Shown: positions 20,831-31,714, counted from the stretch's first letter. The stretch is 64,000 bases of DNA from Bathynomus jamesi (GCA_023014485.1 JAJOZX010002360.1:176001-240000); one strand, 5' to 3'. Program-made: numbers and translations. Notes: generated from the sequence alone by a model not told the origin.

Positions 20831-23341
20831 ATGAAAATGTTTGCCGTTGTGTTGATCCTTCTTTTCATCTGTAAGCTCCGGTTCCCTAAGGAGAAGTCAA
20901 TAGCTTTGATATTAACCCAGAGATATGGCCGATCGACATTGAACTATTACAGACAATGTGAAAGAGTCTATTTGAAACTGAACAAGGCTATCTGTGATGA
21001 GAGTTTCTTGTCTAAGTGCAAAAGTTATAATATTGTGCCTAATTTCCTTAGATTTAAACTTTATAATAAACGCCTCCATAACTCCAAACTATATAAATCA
21101 TGGCTACATAAATTATTAAATTTGGAGCTTCAATCGAAAACTAAAACAGTGAGTTTTCTCAAGCTGAAATATAAAAATTCTCTGTTTGGTCTAAAATCTA
21201 GGGTGTCTTATATTGATTATCATTGTTTAGTTACTAAATTTCAAACTTGCTGTGATAAAACTGTCAACAGACATAAAAGGATACATGCTGCCAAATTGGA
21301 AAAATTGGGAATCACTCAGTCGTTTTTTAATAATCCAGATAATTTTATTTGTAATTTCTCTAATAAAGTTTTAAGTATTAGAGAGAAAGAAATATTGTCG
21401 TTAGGCTTAAATTTTGATCTACCTCATTATAAACTAAATTTTTATAAATTTTTCTCTGGCTTTGAAAATCTTCTCATGAATATTAAGAATTGTGAGATCC
21501 GACCAAATTTCTCGTTTCATAACTTGGTAAAACAAGTGGAGAGCATCTCTTTTAAGAATTTTTATAATTTTAAACCCCATAAGGTGTTTTCTCCCCTCTT
21601 TAATAAGCAAGATTTTAAAATTCTTAATAATTTGAAAAAGGATAACTCTGTCATCATTACAAAACCGGATAAGGGTAAAGGAGTAGTGCTGATTGATTCA
21701 ACAGTTTACATAAATAGAATGGAGACAATTTTGTCGGATACGTCTAAATTTAAAAGGGTAAAAGAGAATGTTCTGTCTAAATTACTAAAACTCGAAGATA
21801 AACTTAATAGGTGTTTGCGTAAATTAAAAAATAGTAATATTATTGCTGACAATACATACAATTTTTTATTTGCTTCTGGTTCTAATCCAGGAATTCTATA
21901 TGGTTTACCTAAAGTCCACAAGCCAAATTTCCCACTAAGACCTATTCTTTCGGCATGTGGTACATTCAATTATAACTTAGCCAAATTCTTCGTTCCCTTG
22001 CTTTCAAAACTCACCTTTAATGATTATTCTATTAACAACTCGTTTGATTTTGCTAAAGAGATAAAAGAGATCAATCATGCCGATTCTCTTACTATGGCCA
22101 GTTTTGATGTCTCATCATTGTTTACTAATGTCCCGTTAAAAGAAACATTAAATATCATACTAAATAAGTTATTCACTACTGATAATACTCTTATTAATGG
22201 CCTCACTCAGACTCAATTTAAAAACCTTCTCGAAATAGTGTGTTTTGATAATCTTTTCTTATTTAATAGCAACCTTTACAGCCAAATTGATGGGGTAGCT
22301 ATGGGTTCCCCGTTAAGCCCAACACTAGCAAATGCATTTCTTTGCCATTACGAAGAAATTTGGTTGAAAAATTGTCCTAGTAGTTTTAAACCCATATATT
22401 ACAGAAGATACGTGGATGACACTTTCTTAATATTTAACCATCCTTCACACGTAAAACTTTTTCTTGATTATCTTAATAAACAACATAGTAATATTAAGTA
22501 CACGTGTGAAAACGAAACAAATAATAGTTTACCTTTCCTGGATGTTTTAGTTAAACGGGCCCATAATAAGTTCCATACTTCACTATTTCGGAAACAAACT
22601 TTTACTGGCTTGGGAACCAATTATTTAAGTTGTATGTTTTATAAATATAAGATTAGTGCTATAGTAACATTATTAACAAGAAGTTACCGTATTTGTTCGG
22701 ATTACTTTTCGTTAAACGAAGAATTTAAATTTTTAAAACAGTACTTTATTAACAATTACTACCCTTCTCATCTATTCGATAACCAATTAAAGAAATTTTT
22801 AAATAACACTTTTGATACTAAACTCCCCGTAACTACAGTACAAAAAGAAACCAGATATATTAAATTACCTTTTTATGGTTATTTATCATTGCGTATTCGA
22901 GGTGAATTGTCCAAACTACTCAAGTCTAGTTATCCCCAAATAAATTTTAGATTCGCCTTCGTCAACCCACTTAAATTATCAAATTTTTTAAAGTTCAAAG
23001 ATGAATTCCCCAAAACTGTATGCCCCAATGTTGTTTACAAATACACGTGCGACAGCTGTAAGGCTGCGTATATTGGCAGCACTCAACTCCAACTGGAGGT
23101 GCGCCTTTCTCAACATTTGGGCTTGTCAGTCCGTACCAACCGTCCCCTCAGTAGCCCTCCACAATCCGCAATTAGAAACCACAGTAATGAAAACGACCAT
23201 CCCCTTCACAAAACTCAGTTTGAAATTTTAACTAGATCCAATAACCTTACAGAACTCCGAATTTTAGAATCTTTGTACATCTATAGAAACAAACCCTCCC
23301 TTAATAATAATAGCTCATCCTACAAATTACGACTCTTTTGA
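20831..23341 (+). CDS. PLE1 polyprotein: reverse transcriptase with C-terminal GIY-YIG endonuclease (intact)
   Basis: An uninterrupted 836-residue ORF. The start is the first ATG after the hammerhead; no better start is evident. The first 20 residues are hydrophobic (FAVVLILLFICKL) but overlap the pseudo-LTR, so a signal peptide is doubtful. Central RT blocks: KPDKGKGVVLID (about residue 278), YGLPKVHKP and LRPILSACGTFN, SFDVSSLFTNVP (424 on, Asp 426), DGVAMGSPLSPTLAN (487 on), YVDD (527-530) and LPFLDVLVKR. Near the C-terminus VYKYTCDSCKAAYIGST (Cys 740 and 743, YIGS 747-750) is the GIY-YIG nuclease with its Cys pair. The family copies RNA at a nicked target and resembles telomerase RT. Length and motif order are normal for a PLE. 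This is the only intact mobile-element ORF of full length in the window. Confidence 0.95.
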   Translation: MKMFAVVLILLFICKLRFPKEKSIALILTQRYGRSTLNYYRQCERVYLKLNKAICDESFLSKCKSYNIVPNFLRFKLYNKRLHNSKLYKSWLHKLLNLELQSKTKTVSFLKLKYKNSLFGLKSRVSYIDYHCLVTKFQTCCDKTVNRHKRIHAAKLEKLGITQSFFNNPDNFICNFSNKVLSIREKEILSLGLNFDLPHYKLNFYKFFSGFENLLMNIKNCEIRPNFSFHNLVKQVESISFKNFYNFKPHKVFSPLFNKQDFKILNNLKKDNSVIITKPDKGKGVVLIDSTVYINRMETILSDTSKFKRVKENVLSKLLKLEDKLNRCLRKLKNSNIIADNTYNFLFASGSNPGILYGLPKVHKPNFPLRPILSACGTFNYNLAKFFVPLLSKLTFNDYSINNSFDFAKEIKEINHADSLTMASFDVSSLFTNVPLKETLNIILNKLFTTDNTLINGLTQTQFKNLLEIVCFDNLFLFNSNLYSQIDGVAMGSPLSPTLANAFLCHYEEIWLKNCPSSFKPIYYRRYVDDTFLIFNHPSHVKLFLDYLNKQHSNIKYTCENETNNSLPFLDVLVKRAHNKFHTSLFRKQTFTGLGTNYLSCMFYKYKISAIVTLLTRSYRICSDYFSLNEEFKFLKQYFINNYYPSHLFDNQLKKFLNNTFDTKLPVTTVQKETRYIKLPFYGYLSLRIRGELSKLLKSSYPQINFRFAFVNPLKLSNFLKFKDEFPKTVCPNVVYKYTCDSCKAAYIGSTQLQLEVRLSQHLGLSVRTNRPLSSPPQSAIRNHSNENDHPLHKTQFEILTRSNNLTELRILESLYIYRNKPSLNNNSSSYKLRLF

Positions 23342-23767
23342 CAACCAACCGTGTTTCACAGATATACCCTTTCTAATCCTCTGACCACCTAGTGTTCTTA
23401 GACTTTGCCAAGTATGGAGGTGGATGTAAACATTGTGTATTTACCTATTGAGGTAATTTAATTTTAGTTTTTATAGTGATGAAATTTAATTTAATTTTAG
23501 TTTTTATAGTGATGAAATTTAAATGTTTTTAATTTTGTATTGATGCAATTTTCATTTTGCTTTAAGGTTTTAATTTTAATGGTCTTAATATTGTATTGAT
23601 GTAACTTTCACTTTTCAATTTTGTTTTAAGGTTTTAAGACTTAACTCACTGATGATGACAAAAGATTTGTCGAAACGTCTGATGTACAAATAAATGAAAA
23701 TGTTTGCCGTTGTGTTGATCCTTCTTTTCATCTGTAAGCTCCGGTTCCCTAAGGAGAAGTCAATAGT

Positions 23768-23770
<3 letters not shown>
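23342..23770 (+). repeat. PLE1 3' region and terminal partial repeat
   Basis: Copy of 20477-20900. After the hammerhead it repeats the first bases of the next unit (ATGAAAATGTTTGCCGTTG) and stops at GTCAATAG in (TA)n, almost the same point as the fragment at 3510. Confidence 0.9.
23644..23685 (+). ncRNA. Hammerhead ribozyme motif at PLE1 3' end
   Basis: Identical to the motif at 20781-20822. The core CTGATGA starts at 23649. Confidence 0.78.
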
Positions 23771-23827
<57 letters not shown>

Positions 23828-24140
23828 ATACACAGTATATCATTAAAAATAGTTCTTCTGCCCAGTGTGAGGGTGGTACGTATTTCGATCGAAGTCCGAA
23901 TAAAACTGGTATTATAGTGAAAATCCCACAGTTAATAGATTTTAAGTAGCGCCAGTATCTGAGTGAATATCTAGTGCACACACTGATAGTTCTTTTTAAG
24001 TGGTGAAATTACGGCGTATATCATAAAAAACCATAAAACAAAGCAAATTCATTTTTAAGCGCTTTTCGAGTGTTTCATTTGAAGGAAATTAAATGTCCAT
24101 TTGTAGGCTAATTGAAACAGTTCCTACTACTACCCCTCAG
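23771..24140. other. (TA)n and unassigned sequence
   Basis: TA tract at 23771-23822, then about 320 bases with no recognised gene. Confidence 0.5.
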
Positions 24141-24147
24141 TTATCCC

Positions 24148-24345
24148 CAGCACCCCACTGTGTGCGAATTGTATTCTGAGTGGTCACTGTAAATTCGATG
24201 ACAGCCGCAAATTCTACCACCCCTCCGTTTGCAAGAATTACGCGAGGCATGGGATCCGCAAATACGGAAAAAGATGCTACTACCATCACCTCCCAACAAA
24301 CTCGAAGGACAATAGGAAAAACGAAAAGCACAATTAGAACTGTTT
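24148..24345 (+). pseudogene. LINE B ORF1 zinc-finger fragment (plus-strand copy 2)
   Basis: The frame starting near 24160 reads CANCILSGHCKFDDSRKFYH, then VCKNYARHGIRKYGKRCYYH. These are CCCH-type fingers matching ORF1 of the LINE at 9.0-9.5 kb, down to the following HLPTNSK segment. The ORF continues with a short Lys/Asn-rich stretch and a stop. It lies upstream of the EN and RT fragments of the same copy, separated by a hAT MITE. Confidence 0.75.
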
Positions 24346-24474
24346 ATCCTAAATGTAAATATGAAATTTACATTGAATATTTATACTGTATATAGATAAT
24401 GCTAGTGTTATTTCAGACCACACGGGGGATGGTGGCCTGATTAGGAAACAACCGGATCCATAGTATCCTTAATC

Positions 24475-24943
24475 CAAGGGTGTGCTGGGACCGTTTCGGT
24501 CCGGTTCGCCCGAACCAGTCGTTAAATTTTGATTGGATCACCGAACCGTTTGTTTGTTTTTAACAAATATTTAAGAGTCAGTAGAAATTTATTTATATCT
24601 AAATTTTTTCATTTTTCAGGATTTTATAGAAAAATATAGGTAGTATCAAGAGCAGTGGTCGTTTCAATATTTATTTATTTTTGATGAAAAATTAGTTTAT
24701 TTTTAGATAATTATGCCATTAGTGAGTATAAAGAATATGTCAAATAATTTCTGACAAAATGTTACAAAATGCTGTTTGGAAAAGCTAAAATGCGTTGGCT
24801 TCCGGGGCTCCGCCCCGCACTCTGCTGCAAAAACTATCGCTCACCCAGAACCCTAGCTTAATGACTCGCGCCATTGGCGCTCTCCGATTTACACTCCTAT
24901 CTGTAACAAAACCGGTTGTTAAGAAATTGGCAGCACACCCCTG
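24475..24943. mobile_element. hAT MITE with perfect 8-bp target duplication
   Basis: It begins CAAGGGTGTGCTGGGAC and ends GGCAGCACACCCCTG (inverted). It is flanked on both sides by ccttaatc. Non-coding. Confidence 0.92.
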
Positions 24944-25281
24944 CCTTAATCCCCCCCCCTCAACTTCCCGATCTGCCTTTATTGCCCAGTGGAAAAAGCT
25001 TAAAAAATGCTCTGAGTTATATGGCAAAGATGATAATAAGCAAATCAAACAGCTTCGTGAAACTTTTAACAGTGAAAATAGAAAAACTAAACGTGGTATT
25101 TATAATCATCTACAGACCTCCGAACACTCCAACTACAAAATTCTCGGATGCTACTGCTGATATCGGAAACCTAATAAAGTCCTTAAACTCCCCATCCCCC
25201 CAATATAATACTGTGCGGAGATTTTAATTTCCCATTTATAAAATACAAAAAGGTGGGAAGAAATATATATATATATATATA

Positions 25282-26139
25282 CAGGGCCGGATCTAGAAAT
25301 TGCGAGGCCCTAGGCCTATATATATGAAAATATGGACTTAATTATCGGTACTATACCAGCAATATTAGAATCCCGCATAGACAGAACTATGCCAGCACTT
25401 AAAAATTAAACCAAACCAAAATAATCACGCATGGAAATTGTATAAGAAATATAAATAAACCATACAAATAAGTATAAATTATAATATGAATCAAGATTTG
25501 TATCGAAAATATAAGATAATGATTTCTAAGATTTATATAATATTATAGGTAATGACTTTCCATAGTATACAAACGTTTTTCATATGTGATGTATAAGAGA
25601 TGTTGACATTTCATTTTTTATAATAGTGAGCGATCGACTTAGGTTAAATATTAATGCTTTAATATTTGGTTCAGATGCTCCTTGAATATTACAGCAATGC
25701 TTTTCTACTTTTCTTCGAGCTAAACTCTTCAATTAATTGAGAATAATCTAATGAATTTGTTATATCGTTTTCTATTGATAACATAGCTAATGATTGCAAT
25801 CTCGCTTGAGACATGGTGGAACGCAAATATGTTTTAATAAGTTTGAGACGCGAGAAACTTCTTTCAGCCGAAGCAACAGTAACTGGGATGGTTAATACTA
25901 TTCGAAGTGCATTATAAACATTAGGATAAATCTCACTTAGTTGTTTTTGCACTATATAAACAAGGGCATTTCCGAGATCTGTTTTCTCAGGTATAAACCT
26001 GCAAAGTTCTTTAAGTTCTTCATAGAGTTCTAAATCATTAATATCACTTGAACAGAACGCGCAAAACGGCTTGAGCGAGGCCCCCTTTGGCGCGAGGCCC
26101 TAGGCGATCGCCTAGTTCGCCTATAGCTAAATCCGGGTG
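25282..26139 (-). mobile_element. hAT element, internally reduced, in LINE B copy 2
   Basis: It begins CAGGGCCGGATCTAG and ends CTAAATCCGGGTG (inverted CAGGGCC/CCGGATTTAG type). The insertion is in a TA-rich stretch of the LINE, so the target duplication is unclear. It encodes a hAT C-terminal domain on the minus strand. Confidence 0.8.
25689..26040 (-). pseudogene. hAT transposase C-terminal dimerisation domain
   Basis: The minus-strand frame reads IPVTVASAERSFSRLKLIKT, then YLRSTMSQARLQSLAMLSIE. This is the characteristic hATC block that holds the hAT transposase dimer together, as also found in transposon-derived zinc-finger proteins. The frame continues upstream to about 26040 (ELKELCRFIPEKTDL) without a credible start. 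The catalytic core and zinc finger are missing, so only the C-terminal end of the transposase survives. Confidence 0.88.
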
Positions 26140-26787
26140 TATACGAGTATATGTGTATACTCGTATACACCAGGACAAGGGAGCACATGAAAAGATCAGG
26201 AACAAGCAAAAACGCTGATGACTAACAAACGAATTTGTAACACAAGAAATAACAAATAACACCAAAAAAATAACTGCCTGGATCTGGTATCCACGAACAA
26301 CACCAACTCGATTGATAATAAAAAATAACCCCAACTATTATCTCAGACCACAACGTAATCAAGATATCAGTTAATATGATGACAGCATTAAAAGAAAATA
26401 TTAATACTGAAGAAAGAAACAAATTTGAGATTCTTAATCTAAATTCCAAGATTATAAATTGGAAGAAATCAGATCACACATGGCCCAGATAGAGTGGGAA
26501 ACAGTTTTAAAGGATAAAACAAGAGAAGAAATGCTAACAACCTTCAGAAAAGACACTGAAAATTTTAGAAAAATATGTTCCGAAAGCGCAGTCAAAAGGA
26601 AAGAAGAATTTTTTCGAGAGCCAAAGCGAACAATATTCAGCAAAAGAAAGAGAGTAGCGGCGAAGTTAATTAATTGCACAGACAACAATACTAGGGAATA
26701 CAAGAAAAACTGGAGAGTATCGATGGGGAAATACAAGCCCTAATTAAGGGCCATACAGAGAGGGAAGAGGGAAATGCGATAGGTGTA

Positions 26788-27380
26788 CAGGGTGTCCCAT
26801 AAATCCGGCATCATAGGAGAAATTAATATTTTTCTATTTCTACAAACCATAATTCATATTTTTCTCTTTCTACAAGCCATAATGTCTGTGAGCAAGGTAG
26901 AACGAATTCAGATAATTCTATTCATAGGAAATCGGAGTCAAAGAGAGACCGCTGCTGAATTTAACATACTGCATCCAGACCGCGAGCCAATAACACGAGT
27001 TGTGTTAGCAGACTTGTTGCAAAGTTTAAGGAAACAGGATTCATAGAAGATAAACCAAGCAGTGGATCTTCAAGGAGGTCCACTGACGATGATACAGCGA
27101 CTGCTATCCTAGCTCATTTTAACAGAAGTCCCAATAAGTCTCTTCGGCGATTGTCCGCCGAGACAGGATTGTCGAAAAGTGCATCCATCGCATTCTTCAG
27201 GCTCACAAATGGCATCCATATAAACTTCAGATCCTACAGAAATTAAGCGAAGATGATCCCGACCGGCGGATGGAATTTTATGAATGGGCTACGGAACAAT
27301 AGCACGTTCTGTAAATAAAAGCTTTTGTTTTGCCTTTTTTTATTATTTTTCCTATGATGCCGGATTTATGGGACACCCTG
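26788..27380 (+). mobile_element. Tc1/mariner-superfamily element with internal deletion (593 bp)
   Basis: Ends CAGGGTGTCCCATAAATCCG are inverted and flanked by TA. It is inserted in the linker of LINE B copy 2. About half of a normal element is missing. Confidence 0.9.
26881..27301 (+). pseudogene. Tc1/mariner transposase, N-terminal DNA-binding part only
   Basis: It starts MSVSKVERIQIILFIGNRSQ, a helix-turn-helix start. The frame shifts near 27000 into a segment with RSTDDDTATAILAHFNRSPN and LRRLSAETGLSKS, then again into KLSEDDPDRRMEFYEWA. The DDE/D catalytic part is absent. This is a deletion derivative that could be moved only by a related enzyme. Confidence 0.8.
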
Positions 27381-27859
27381 TATTAAAGGAAAAAAACTCA
27401 AAATACTTCTATAGCTATTTGAAAATGTAAACAAGAACGCGCGCCACTATCGGGCCCTTAAGGAAAGGAAATAATGAACTAACCGACGATTTAAAGGAAA
27501 TTCAGTATCTGAAACATTGAGAGCCCAATACGAATCAGTTTTCAGTACCACTAAAAGTGACAAAGTGGTACCTGACAGATGCATTCTTTGAAGAGAAATT
27601 ACAAGGAGAGTGTATAACAGATTTTGATTTTATCGCAGAAGTATGTGCGCGAGCTATTGATAAATGAAATCACATTAAGTTGCAGGTCCAGACAAATGGA
27701 ACGCATTATTTATTAAAAACTGTAAAAATGAAGTAGCTGCACCCATATATTGGATATGGAGAAGATTCTTGGACACGGTAAATTACCGAGCATCCTGAAA
27801 AGAGCCCATTGTCCCTGTATTAAAGTGTTTCGGGGGGATAAATCTCAAGCAAATCACTG

Positions 27860-29130
27860 GCGTCCGATCTCACCAAAATATTTGAAGGAATAGTTAGAGA
27901 GAAAATCTATGACTTATTGGAGACACTGGAAAGATTCAGTGAGAACCAGCAAGGATTCCGATCAGGAAGATCATGCTTATCGCAGCTAATAGAGCACTAT
28001 AAGAATATCATAGACGCACTTGAAAGCAATGAAAATTACGATGTCATATACACGGATTTTGCTAAAGTGTTCGACACATGTACAATTATCATGGTATAAT
28101 TCACATAAAATGAAGCATATGGGAGTAACAGGTAAAGTGGGAAAATGAATGTACAATTTCCTCAGAGAACGTCTACAGGTCGTAAAAATCCAAGGTATAT
28201 CATCATCGGAATCGGAAGGATGCAGCTCAATACCATAAAGAACAGTATTGGTTCCACCCCTAGTCACTATCATGCTAACAGACATACTAGACAATGAAGT
28301 AACCAACAGCATTATAGTAACATTCTTTGCAGAGGATACGAAAATCAGCAGAAAAATCAGTAATGCAGAAGAGGTTGAGGCCCTACAGAGGGACACGAAC
28401 AGAACATACAAATGGTCAAAAGACAACAACATGAAATTTAATACCAAGTCGGAGAAATTTCAGCTCTCGAAATATGTAAGAAATCAGGGGCTAAAACAGA
28501 CAGCAAATTCAGAGAAGCAAGAAAACAATAGATTTAGGGGTTATAATATCCGACGATGCGAAATTTGAGACAGAATAAGAATCAACAAACAAAGCAAAAA
28601 GAGTTGCGGGTCAGGTACTGAGAAATTTTGAAAGAAGGGACAAGAGAGTAATGATTCCCCTGCTGTAAACAGTCCCCACATAAAATGGAAGCAATTAATA
28701 AACTAGAAGAAATTCAAAGAAATTCCACAGCCAAGATTTATGGCTGCAAAGAACTCAACTACTGGAAAGACTTCTTAAATTAATCTAAAGTATATTCACT
28801 GGAGCGAAGAACACACACACACACACACCACAATTCACACGCGGAAAATAATGGGAAACTGGCACCTAATCTCAAGCTGAATCCAGTAACCACCCATACA
28901 ACAGTGGAAAATAAGAAAGCTAGAATGTGTAGTTTTCCCAAACTAAAGACCATACAAGGGATACCCTCAACTCTTCAACTTTAAGGGAACATACTGTAAC
29001 CTGGTTGTCAGGTGGTCAAGACTATTCAACCAGCTTCCGAAGGACATCAGGAACATTACCGGTGTCAACGTAGAATTCCTCAAAAGAAGATTGAACGCCT
29101 AGTCTATGGTCTAAGACGGTACCAGATGAG
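27860..29130 (+). pseudogene. LINE B reverse transcriptase and C-terminus, degraded
   Basis: 27917-28099 reads ENQQGFRSGRSCLSQLIEHY and DVIYTDFAKVFD. 28248-28568 reads FFAEDTKISRKIS (the FADD box mutated to FAED), then YKWSKDNNMKFNT. Further pieces to about 29110 correspond to the C-terminal block of copy 3 (ending PDEPGVPGYV-like). Frameshifts and the altered active site show that it is dead. Confidence 0.82.
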
Positions 29131-29199
29131 CCTGGTGTGCCCGGCTATGTGTGATGGATATTGCAAGAGTGCAACTCGCTCCTCCACCTTCGTGTGAAG

Positions 29200-29458
29200 A
29201 TAGACCAACGCACGGAACTGCTACGAGGTTACGAGGTGTATATATAGAGTATATTGCTTTTTCTGTCGGAACACACCGGTACGGCGTACCAGTATCTTTT
29301 TATGAATTGACAGCAAAACTAAACAAAACTTGACGATTTCATCTTTCATTTACACCTCTGCTCCGTTTTTACCGCAGACTTCATTGTTCACTTGCCATAA
29401 CCGCCATCCTACGTTCATTTAGCATTATATATATATATAAAATGCTAAATGAACGTCG

Positions 29459-29497
<39 letters not shown>

Positions 29498-31105
29498 GCT
29501 TGAAGAGCATGTTTTTGAACAACAAATCCCAAATATTGTATAACCTTTTTTATTATTGATAATGAAATGAAGATATTGTTAAAATGTAATTTATGTTTTG
29601 TTTTGATATTAATAATTCCAAAGTATTTGTTCAGAAAAATCGATGTAAGGGAAATTTCCGTCTATTTTACCGTGAAAGCTTGTTTGAATATTAATTTTTA
29701 ACAGTTGACATTTATTTAGCATATAGAAATATTACTGCTAATATTATTATCAGTCACGGACAATAAAAATGACAGCAGGAGGTCAAATGAATTTATTTAT
29801 TGCTATTATCATTATTTAACAAAGGACAAATTAGATTTACAGTTTATTTGGCACGTAAGATCATCCACACCAGCAGTAAAATCCAATATAACCATTTTTA
29901 ATATTTAACTTTTGTTTTTTAGATAAATAATAAATATAAATTGATATTCAAATAATTTACTTTTGATTTATAATTAAAAAAAAAAAATAGACCGCAAAAA
30001 CTGAAGAAAACTATATTTAAGTTATACCGGAAATTTTTCAGAAAATGGGATTTACATTATGAATCCCGTTTTCTTCATTATTTATTCCCTTTTGTTTATT
30101 TTCTTCATCATCTTTCGCGAAGTTTGGGACACATGGCTGCATTCACTACCGCACGAAATGATTTTTCCACAGTAGCAACATTTTGAGGACATCTTTTCCT
30201 CAACTCTTGAAATTTTAATGAGTTCGTAATTTAGAGAAAATGTCGATTTCATTATTATATTTTAAGGTTTAAAAATCAATTACTGATTATGCGAATACCA
30301 TACAAAATTTCTGTAAATAATTTTGAACAAAAAATTAGTTACTTTTGGATAGTTTTGTTTGACTTTGCGCAGTTATTTATAAGAGTTCAAAGTAACTTTA
30401 ATTTTAATGATATGTTTTTGTTGTTGGACAAAGTATGAAGAATAAATATATTACTGAATTAGTAGAAGTGATTTTCAGTTACATTCATATATCTAAAATA
30501 ACGTATTATTGATTTTATCATTAACGCGAGTGACAATAATACTCCATTTAATGGATAAGGGAAGACTCTCAAATTGCATAATTTATGATTCTGTAAAAGG
30601 AATATCCCAAAGACATTACGCACATCATGAAGGCAAGTCCTCGCGATAACTGCCGGCCATAGCTACAGTAAGTTAGAGTGAAAAAGATTAATGCAGATGG
30701 CGTCTACGTGTAGACGTAGGCAAAATGTTTACATAGGAATTTATCGAATGAGATTTTTCACGGTATACGAAGAAAGAAAAAGTATACGGAGCGTTGTTCT
30801 ACGTTTTTCTGTGTAAATCTTTATAATGTCCCAGATAAGACGTAACAAAAGTGTTTTTACATTAAATTGTACTTAATTATATGATTTATAATTTGAGGCA
30901 ATTTTTCTTCACGCCTTTACTTAGTAAGGCGTAACATAACTGCCCTCAAATGAATTGGCACTTAAGGCATACTGATTATTTCTCGCAATTTGTAGCGGAT
31001 GATAAAAGCACCGTCAAATTATTTCATAGAAGTTACCATAAGTTAATGCAAGGGCATTTTTGCTATGCTTTAACTGTGGCATGAAAAACGATTCGCAGTG
31101 ACTAC
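29200..31105. other. Unassigned AT-rich sequence with a small hairpin and (GT)n
   Basis: A 17-bp inverted repeat around TA dinucleotides (29411-29457, tacgttcatttagcatt) is followed by (GT)n at 29461-29496. The remaining 1.6 kb has no ORF of interest and no repeat that I recognise. Confidence 0.5.
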
Positions 31106-31110
31106 ATATA

Positions 31111-31214
31111 CAGGGTGAGCGGAAAGTCCCTGTGCATCTTTTGGAAGTAGGTTATAGTGGAAGTAGTTATAGTGAATGTACTTACGAGTGCACAGGGACT
31201 TTTCGCTCACCCTG
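31111..31214. mobile_element. Tc1/mariner-type mini-MITE (104 bp)
   Basis: Ends CAGGGTGAGCGGAAAGTCCC are inverted with one or two changes and flanked by TA. The core is non-coding. Confidence 0.88.
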
Positions 31215-31578
31215 TATATAGAATTATCGCAGGTTTTTAAATTTTGCCCTATTTACACAATACCAAAAAATTAGATTCGTTCACAATTTTCTTCATATAG
31301 CAAGGATTATAATTTTGTTATAATGTTGTACGGGGTAGTATACTCGTACATTTCCATACAGAGAAAAGCACCATATAGACATATGAATAGGATTTATGAA
31401 TATCTTTAAATACAAAATAATAATAATCATTCTTTTGATACGAGCATATTTATCTTAACAAGTGTATGGTAGTATTTACAACTTTTGCAGATATGATGTA
31501 GAATATCATCTTACGTAAAAAAAAATAATAATAATTAAGGCGAGCTTTGTAGCAAAGCTTTAAAACGATATCTCTGTT

Positions 31579-31711
31579 CATTTTGCCTCTGAACCAATAC
31601 TGTTTTTATTTTGCCTCTAAACCAATACTGTTTTATTTTGCCTCTGAACCAATACTGTTTTATTTTGCCTCTGAACCAATACTGTTTTATTTTTGCCTCT
31701 GAACCAATACT
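31579..31711. repeat. Minisatellite, five units of 28-29 bp
   Basis: Tandem copies of a unit containing TTTTGCCTCTGAACCAATAC. The units differ by one substitution and T-run length. Confidence 0.93.
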
Positions 31712-31714
31712 CCG

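Larger units (their letters stand above)
18771..23770 (+). mobile_element. PLE1: tandem Penelope-like element array
   Basis: A 5'-truncated copy (18771-20785) is followed head-to-tail by a complete unit. The repeat period is 2863 bp, measured between the hammerhead cores at 20786 and 23649. The array ends about 120 bases past the second hammerhead in (TA)n. Partial tandem arrangement with the shared region acting as a pseudo-LTR is typical of PLEs. Confidence 0.93.
25008..26740 (+). pseudogene. LINE B endonuclease remnants, split by a hAT
   Basis: The first part reads MIISKSNSFVKLLTVKIEKL and IIIYRPPNTPTTKF. After the hAT the frame fragments resume around the block that reads DLVFTNNTN in copy 1. 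They then continue with the lysine-rich linker EEIRSHMAQIEWETVLKDKT toward RT. Multiple frameshifts are present. Confidence 0.78.
25000..29190 (+). mobile_element. LINE family B, copy 2, with nested insertions
   Basis: Plus-strand relative of the LINE at 6.6-10 kb. EN pieces lie at 25008-25226 and 26160-26740, RT at 27860-28470 and the C-terminal block at 28560-29130. A hAT (25282-26139) and a mariner (26788-27380) interrupt it. Many frameshifts and stops make it inactive. Confidence 0.85.

Noticed and set aside
20831..20900. Secretion signal on the PLE1 protein
   Set aside because: The hydrophobic start is encoded by pseudo-LTR sequence and is followed by nucleic-acid enzymes; a secretory role is implausible.
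24795..25160. 121-codon plus-strand ORF
   Set aside because: Spans the end of a hAT MITE and the beginning of LINE B in the wrong frame; no domain.
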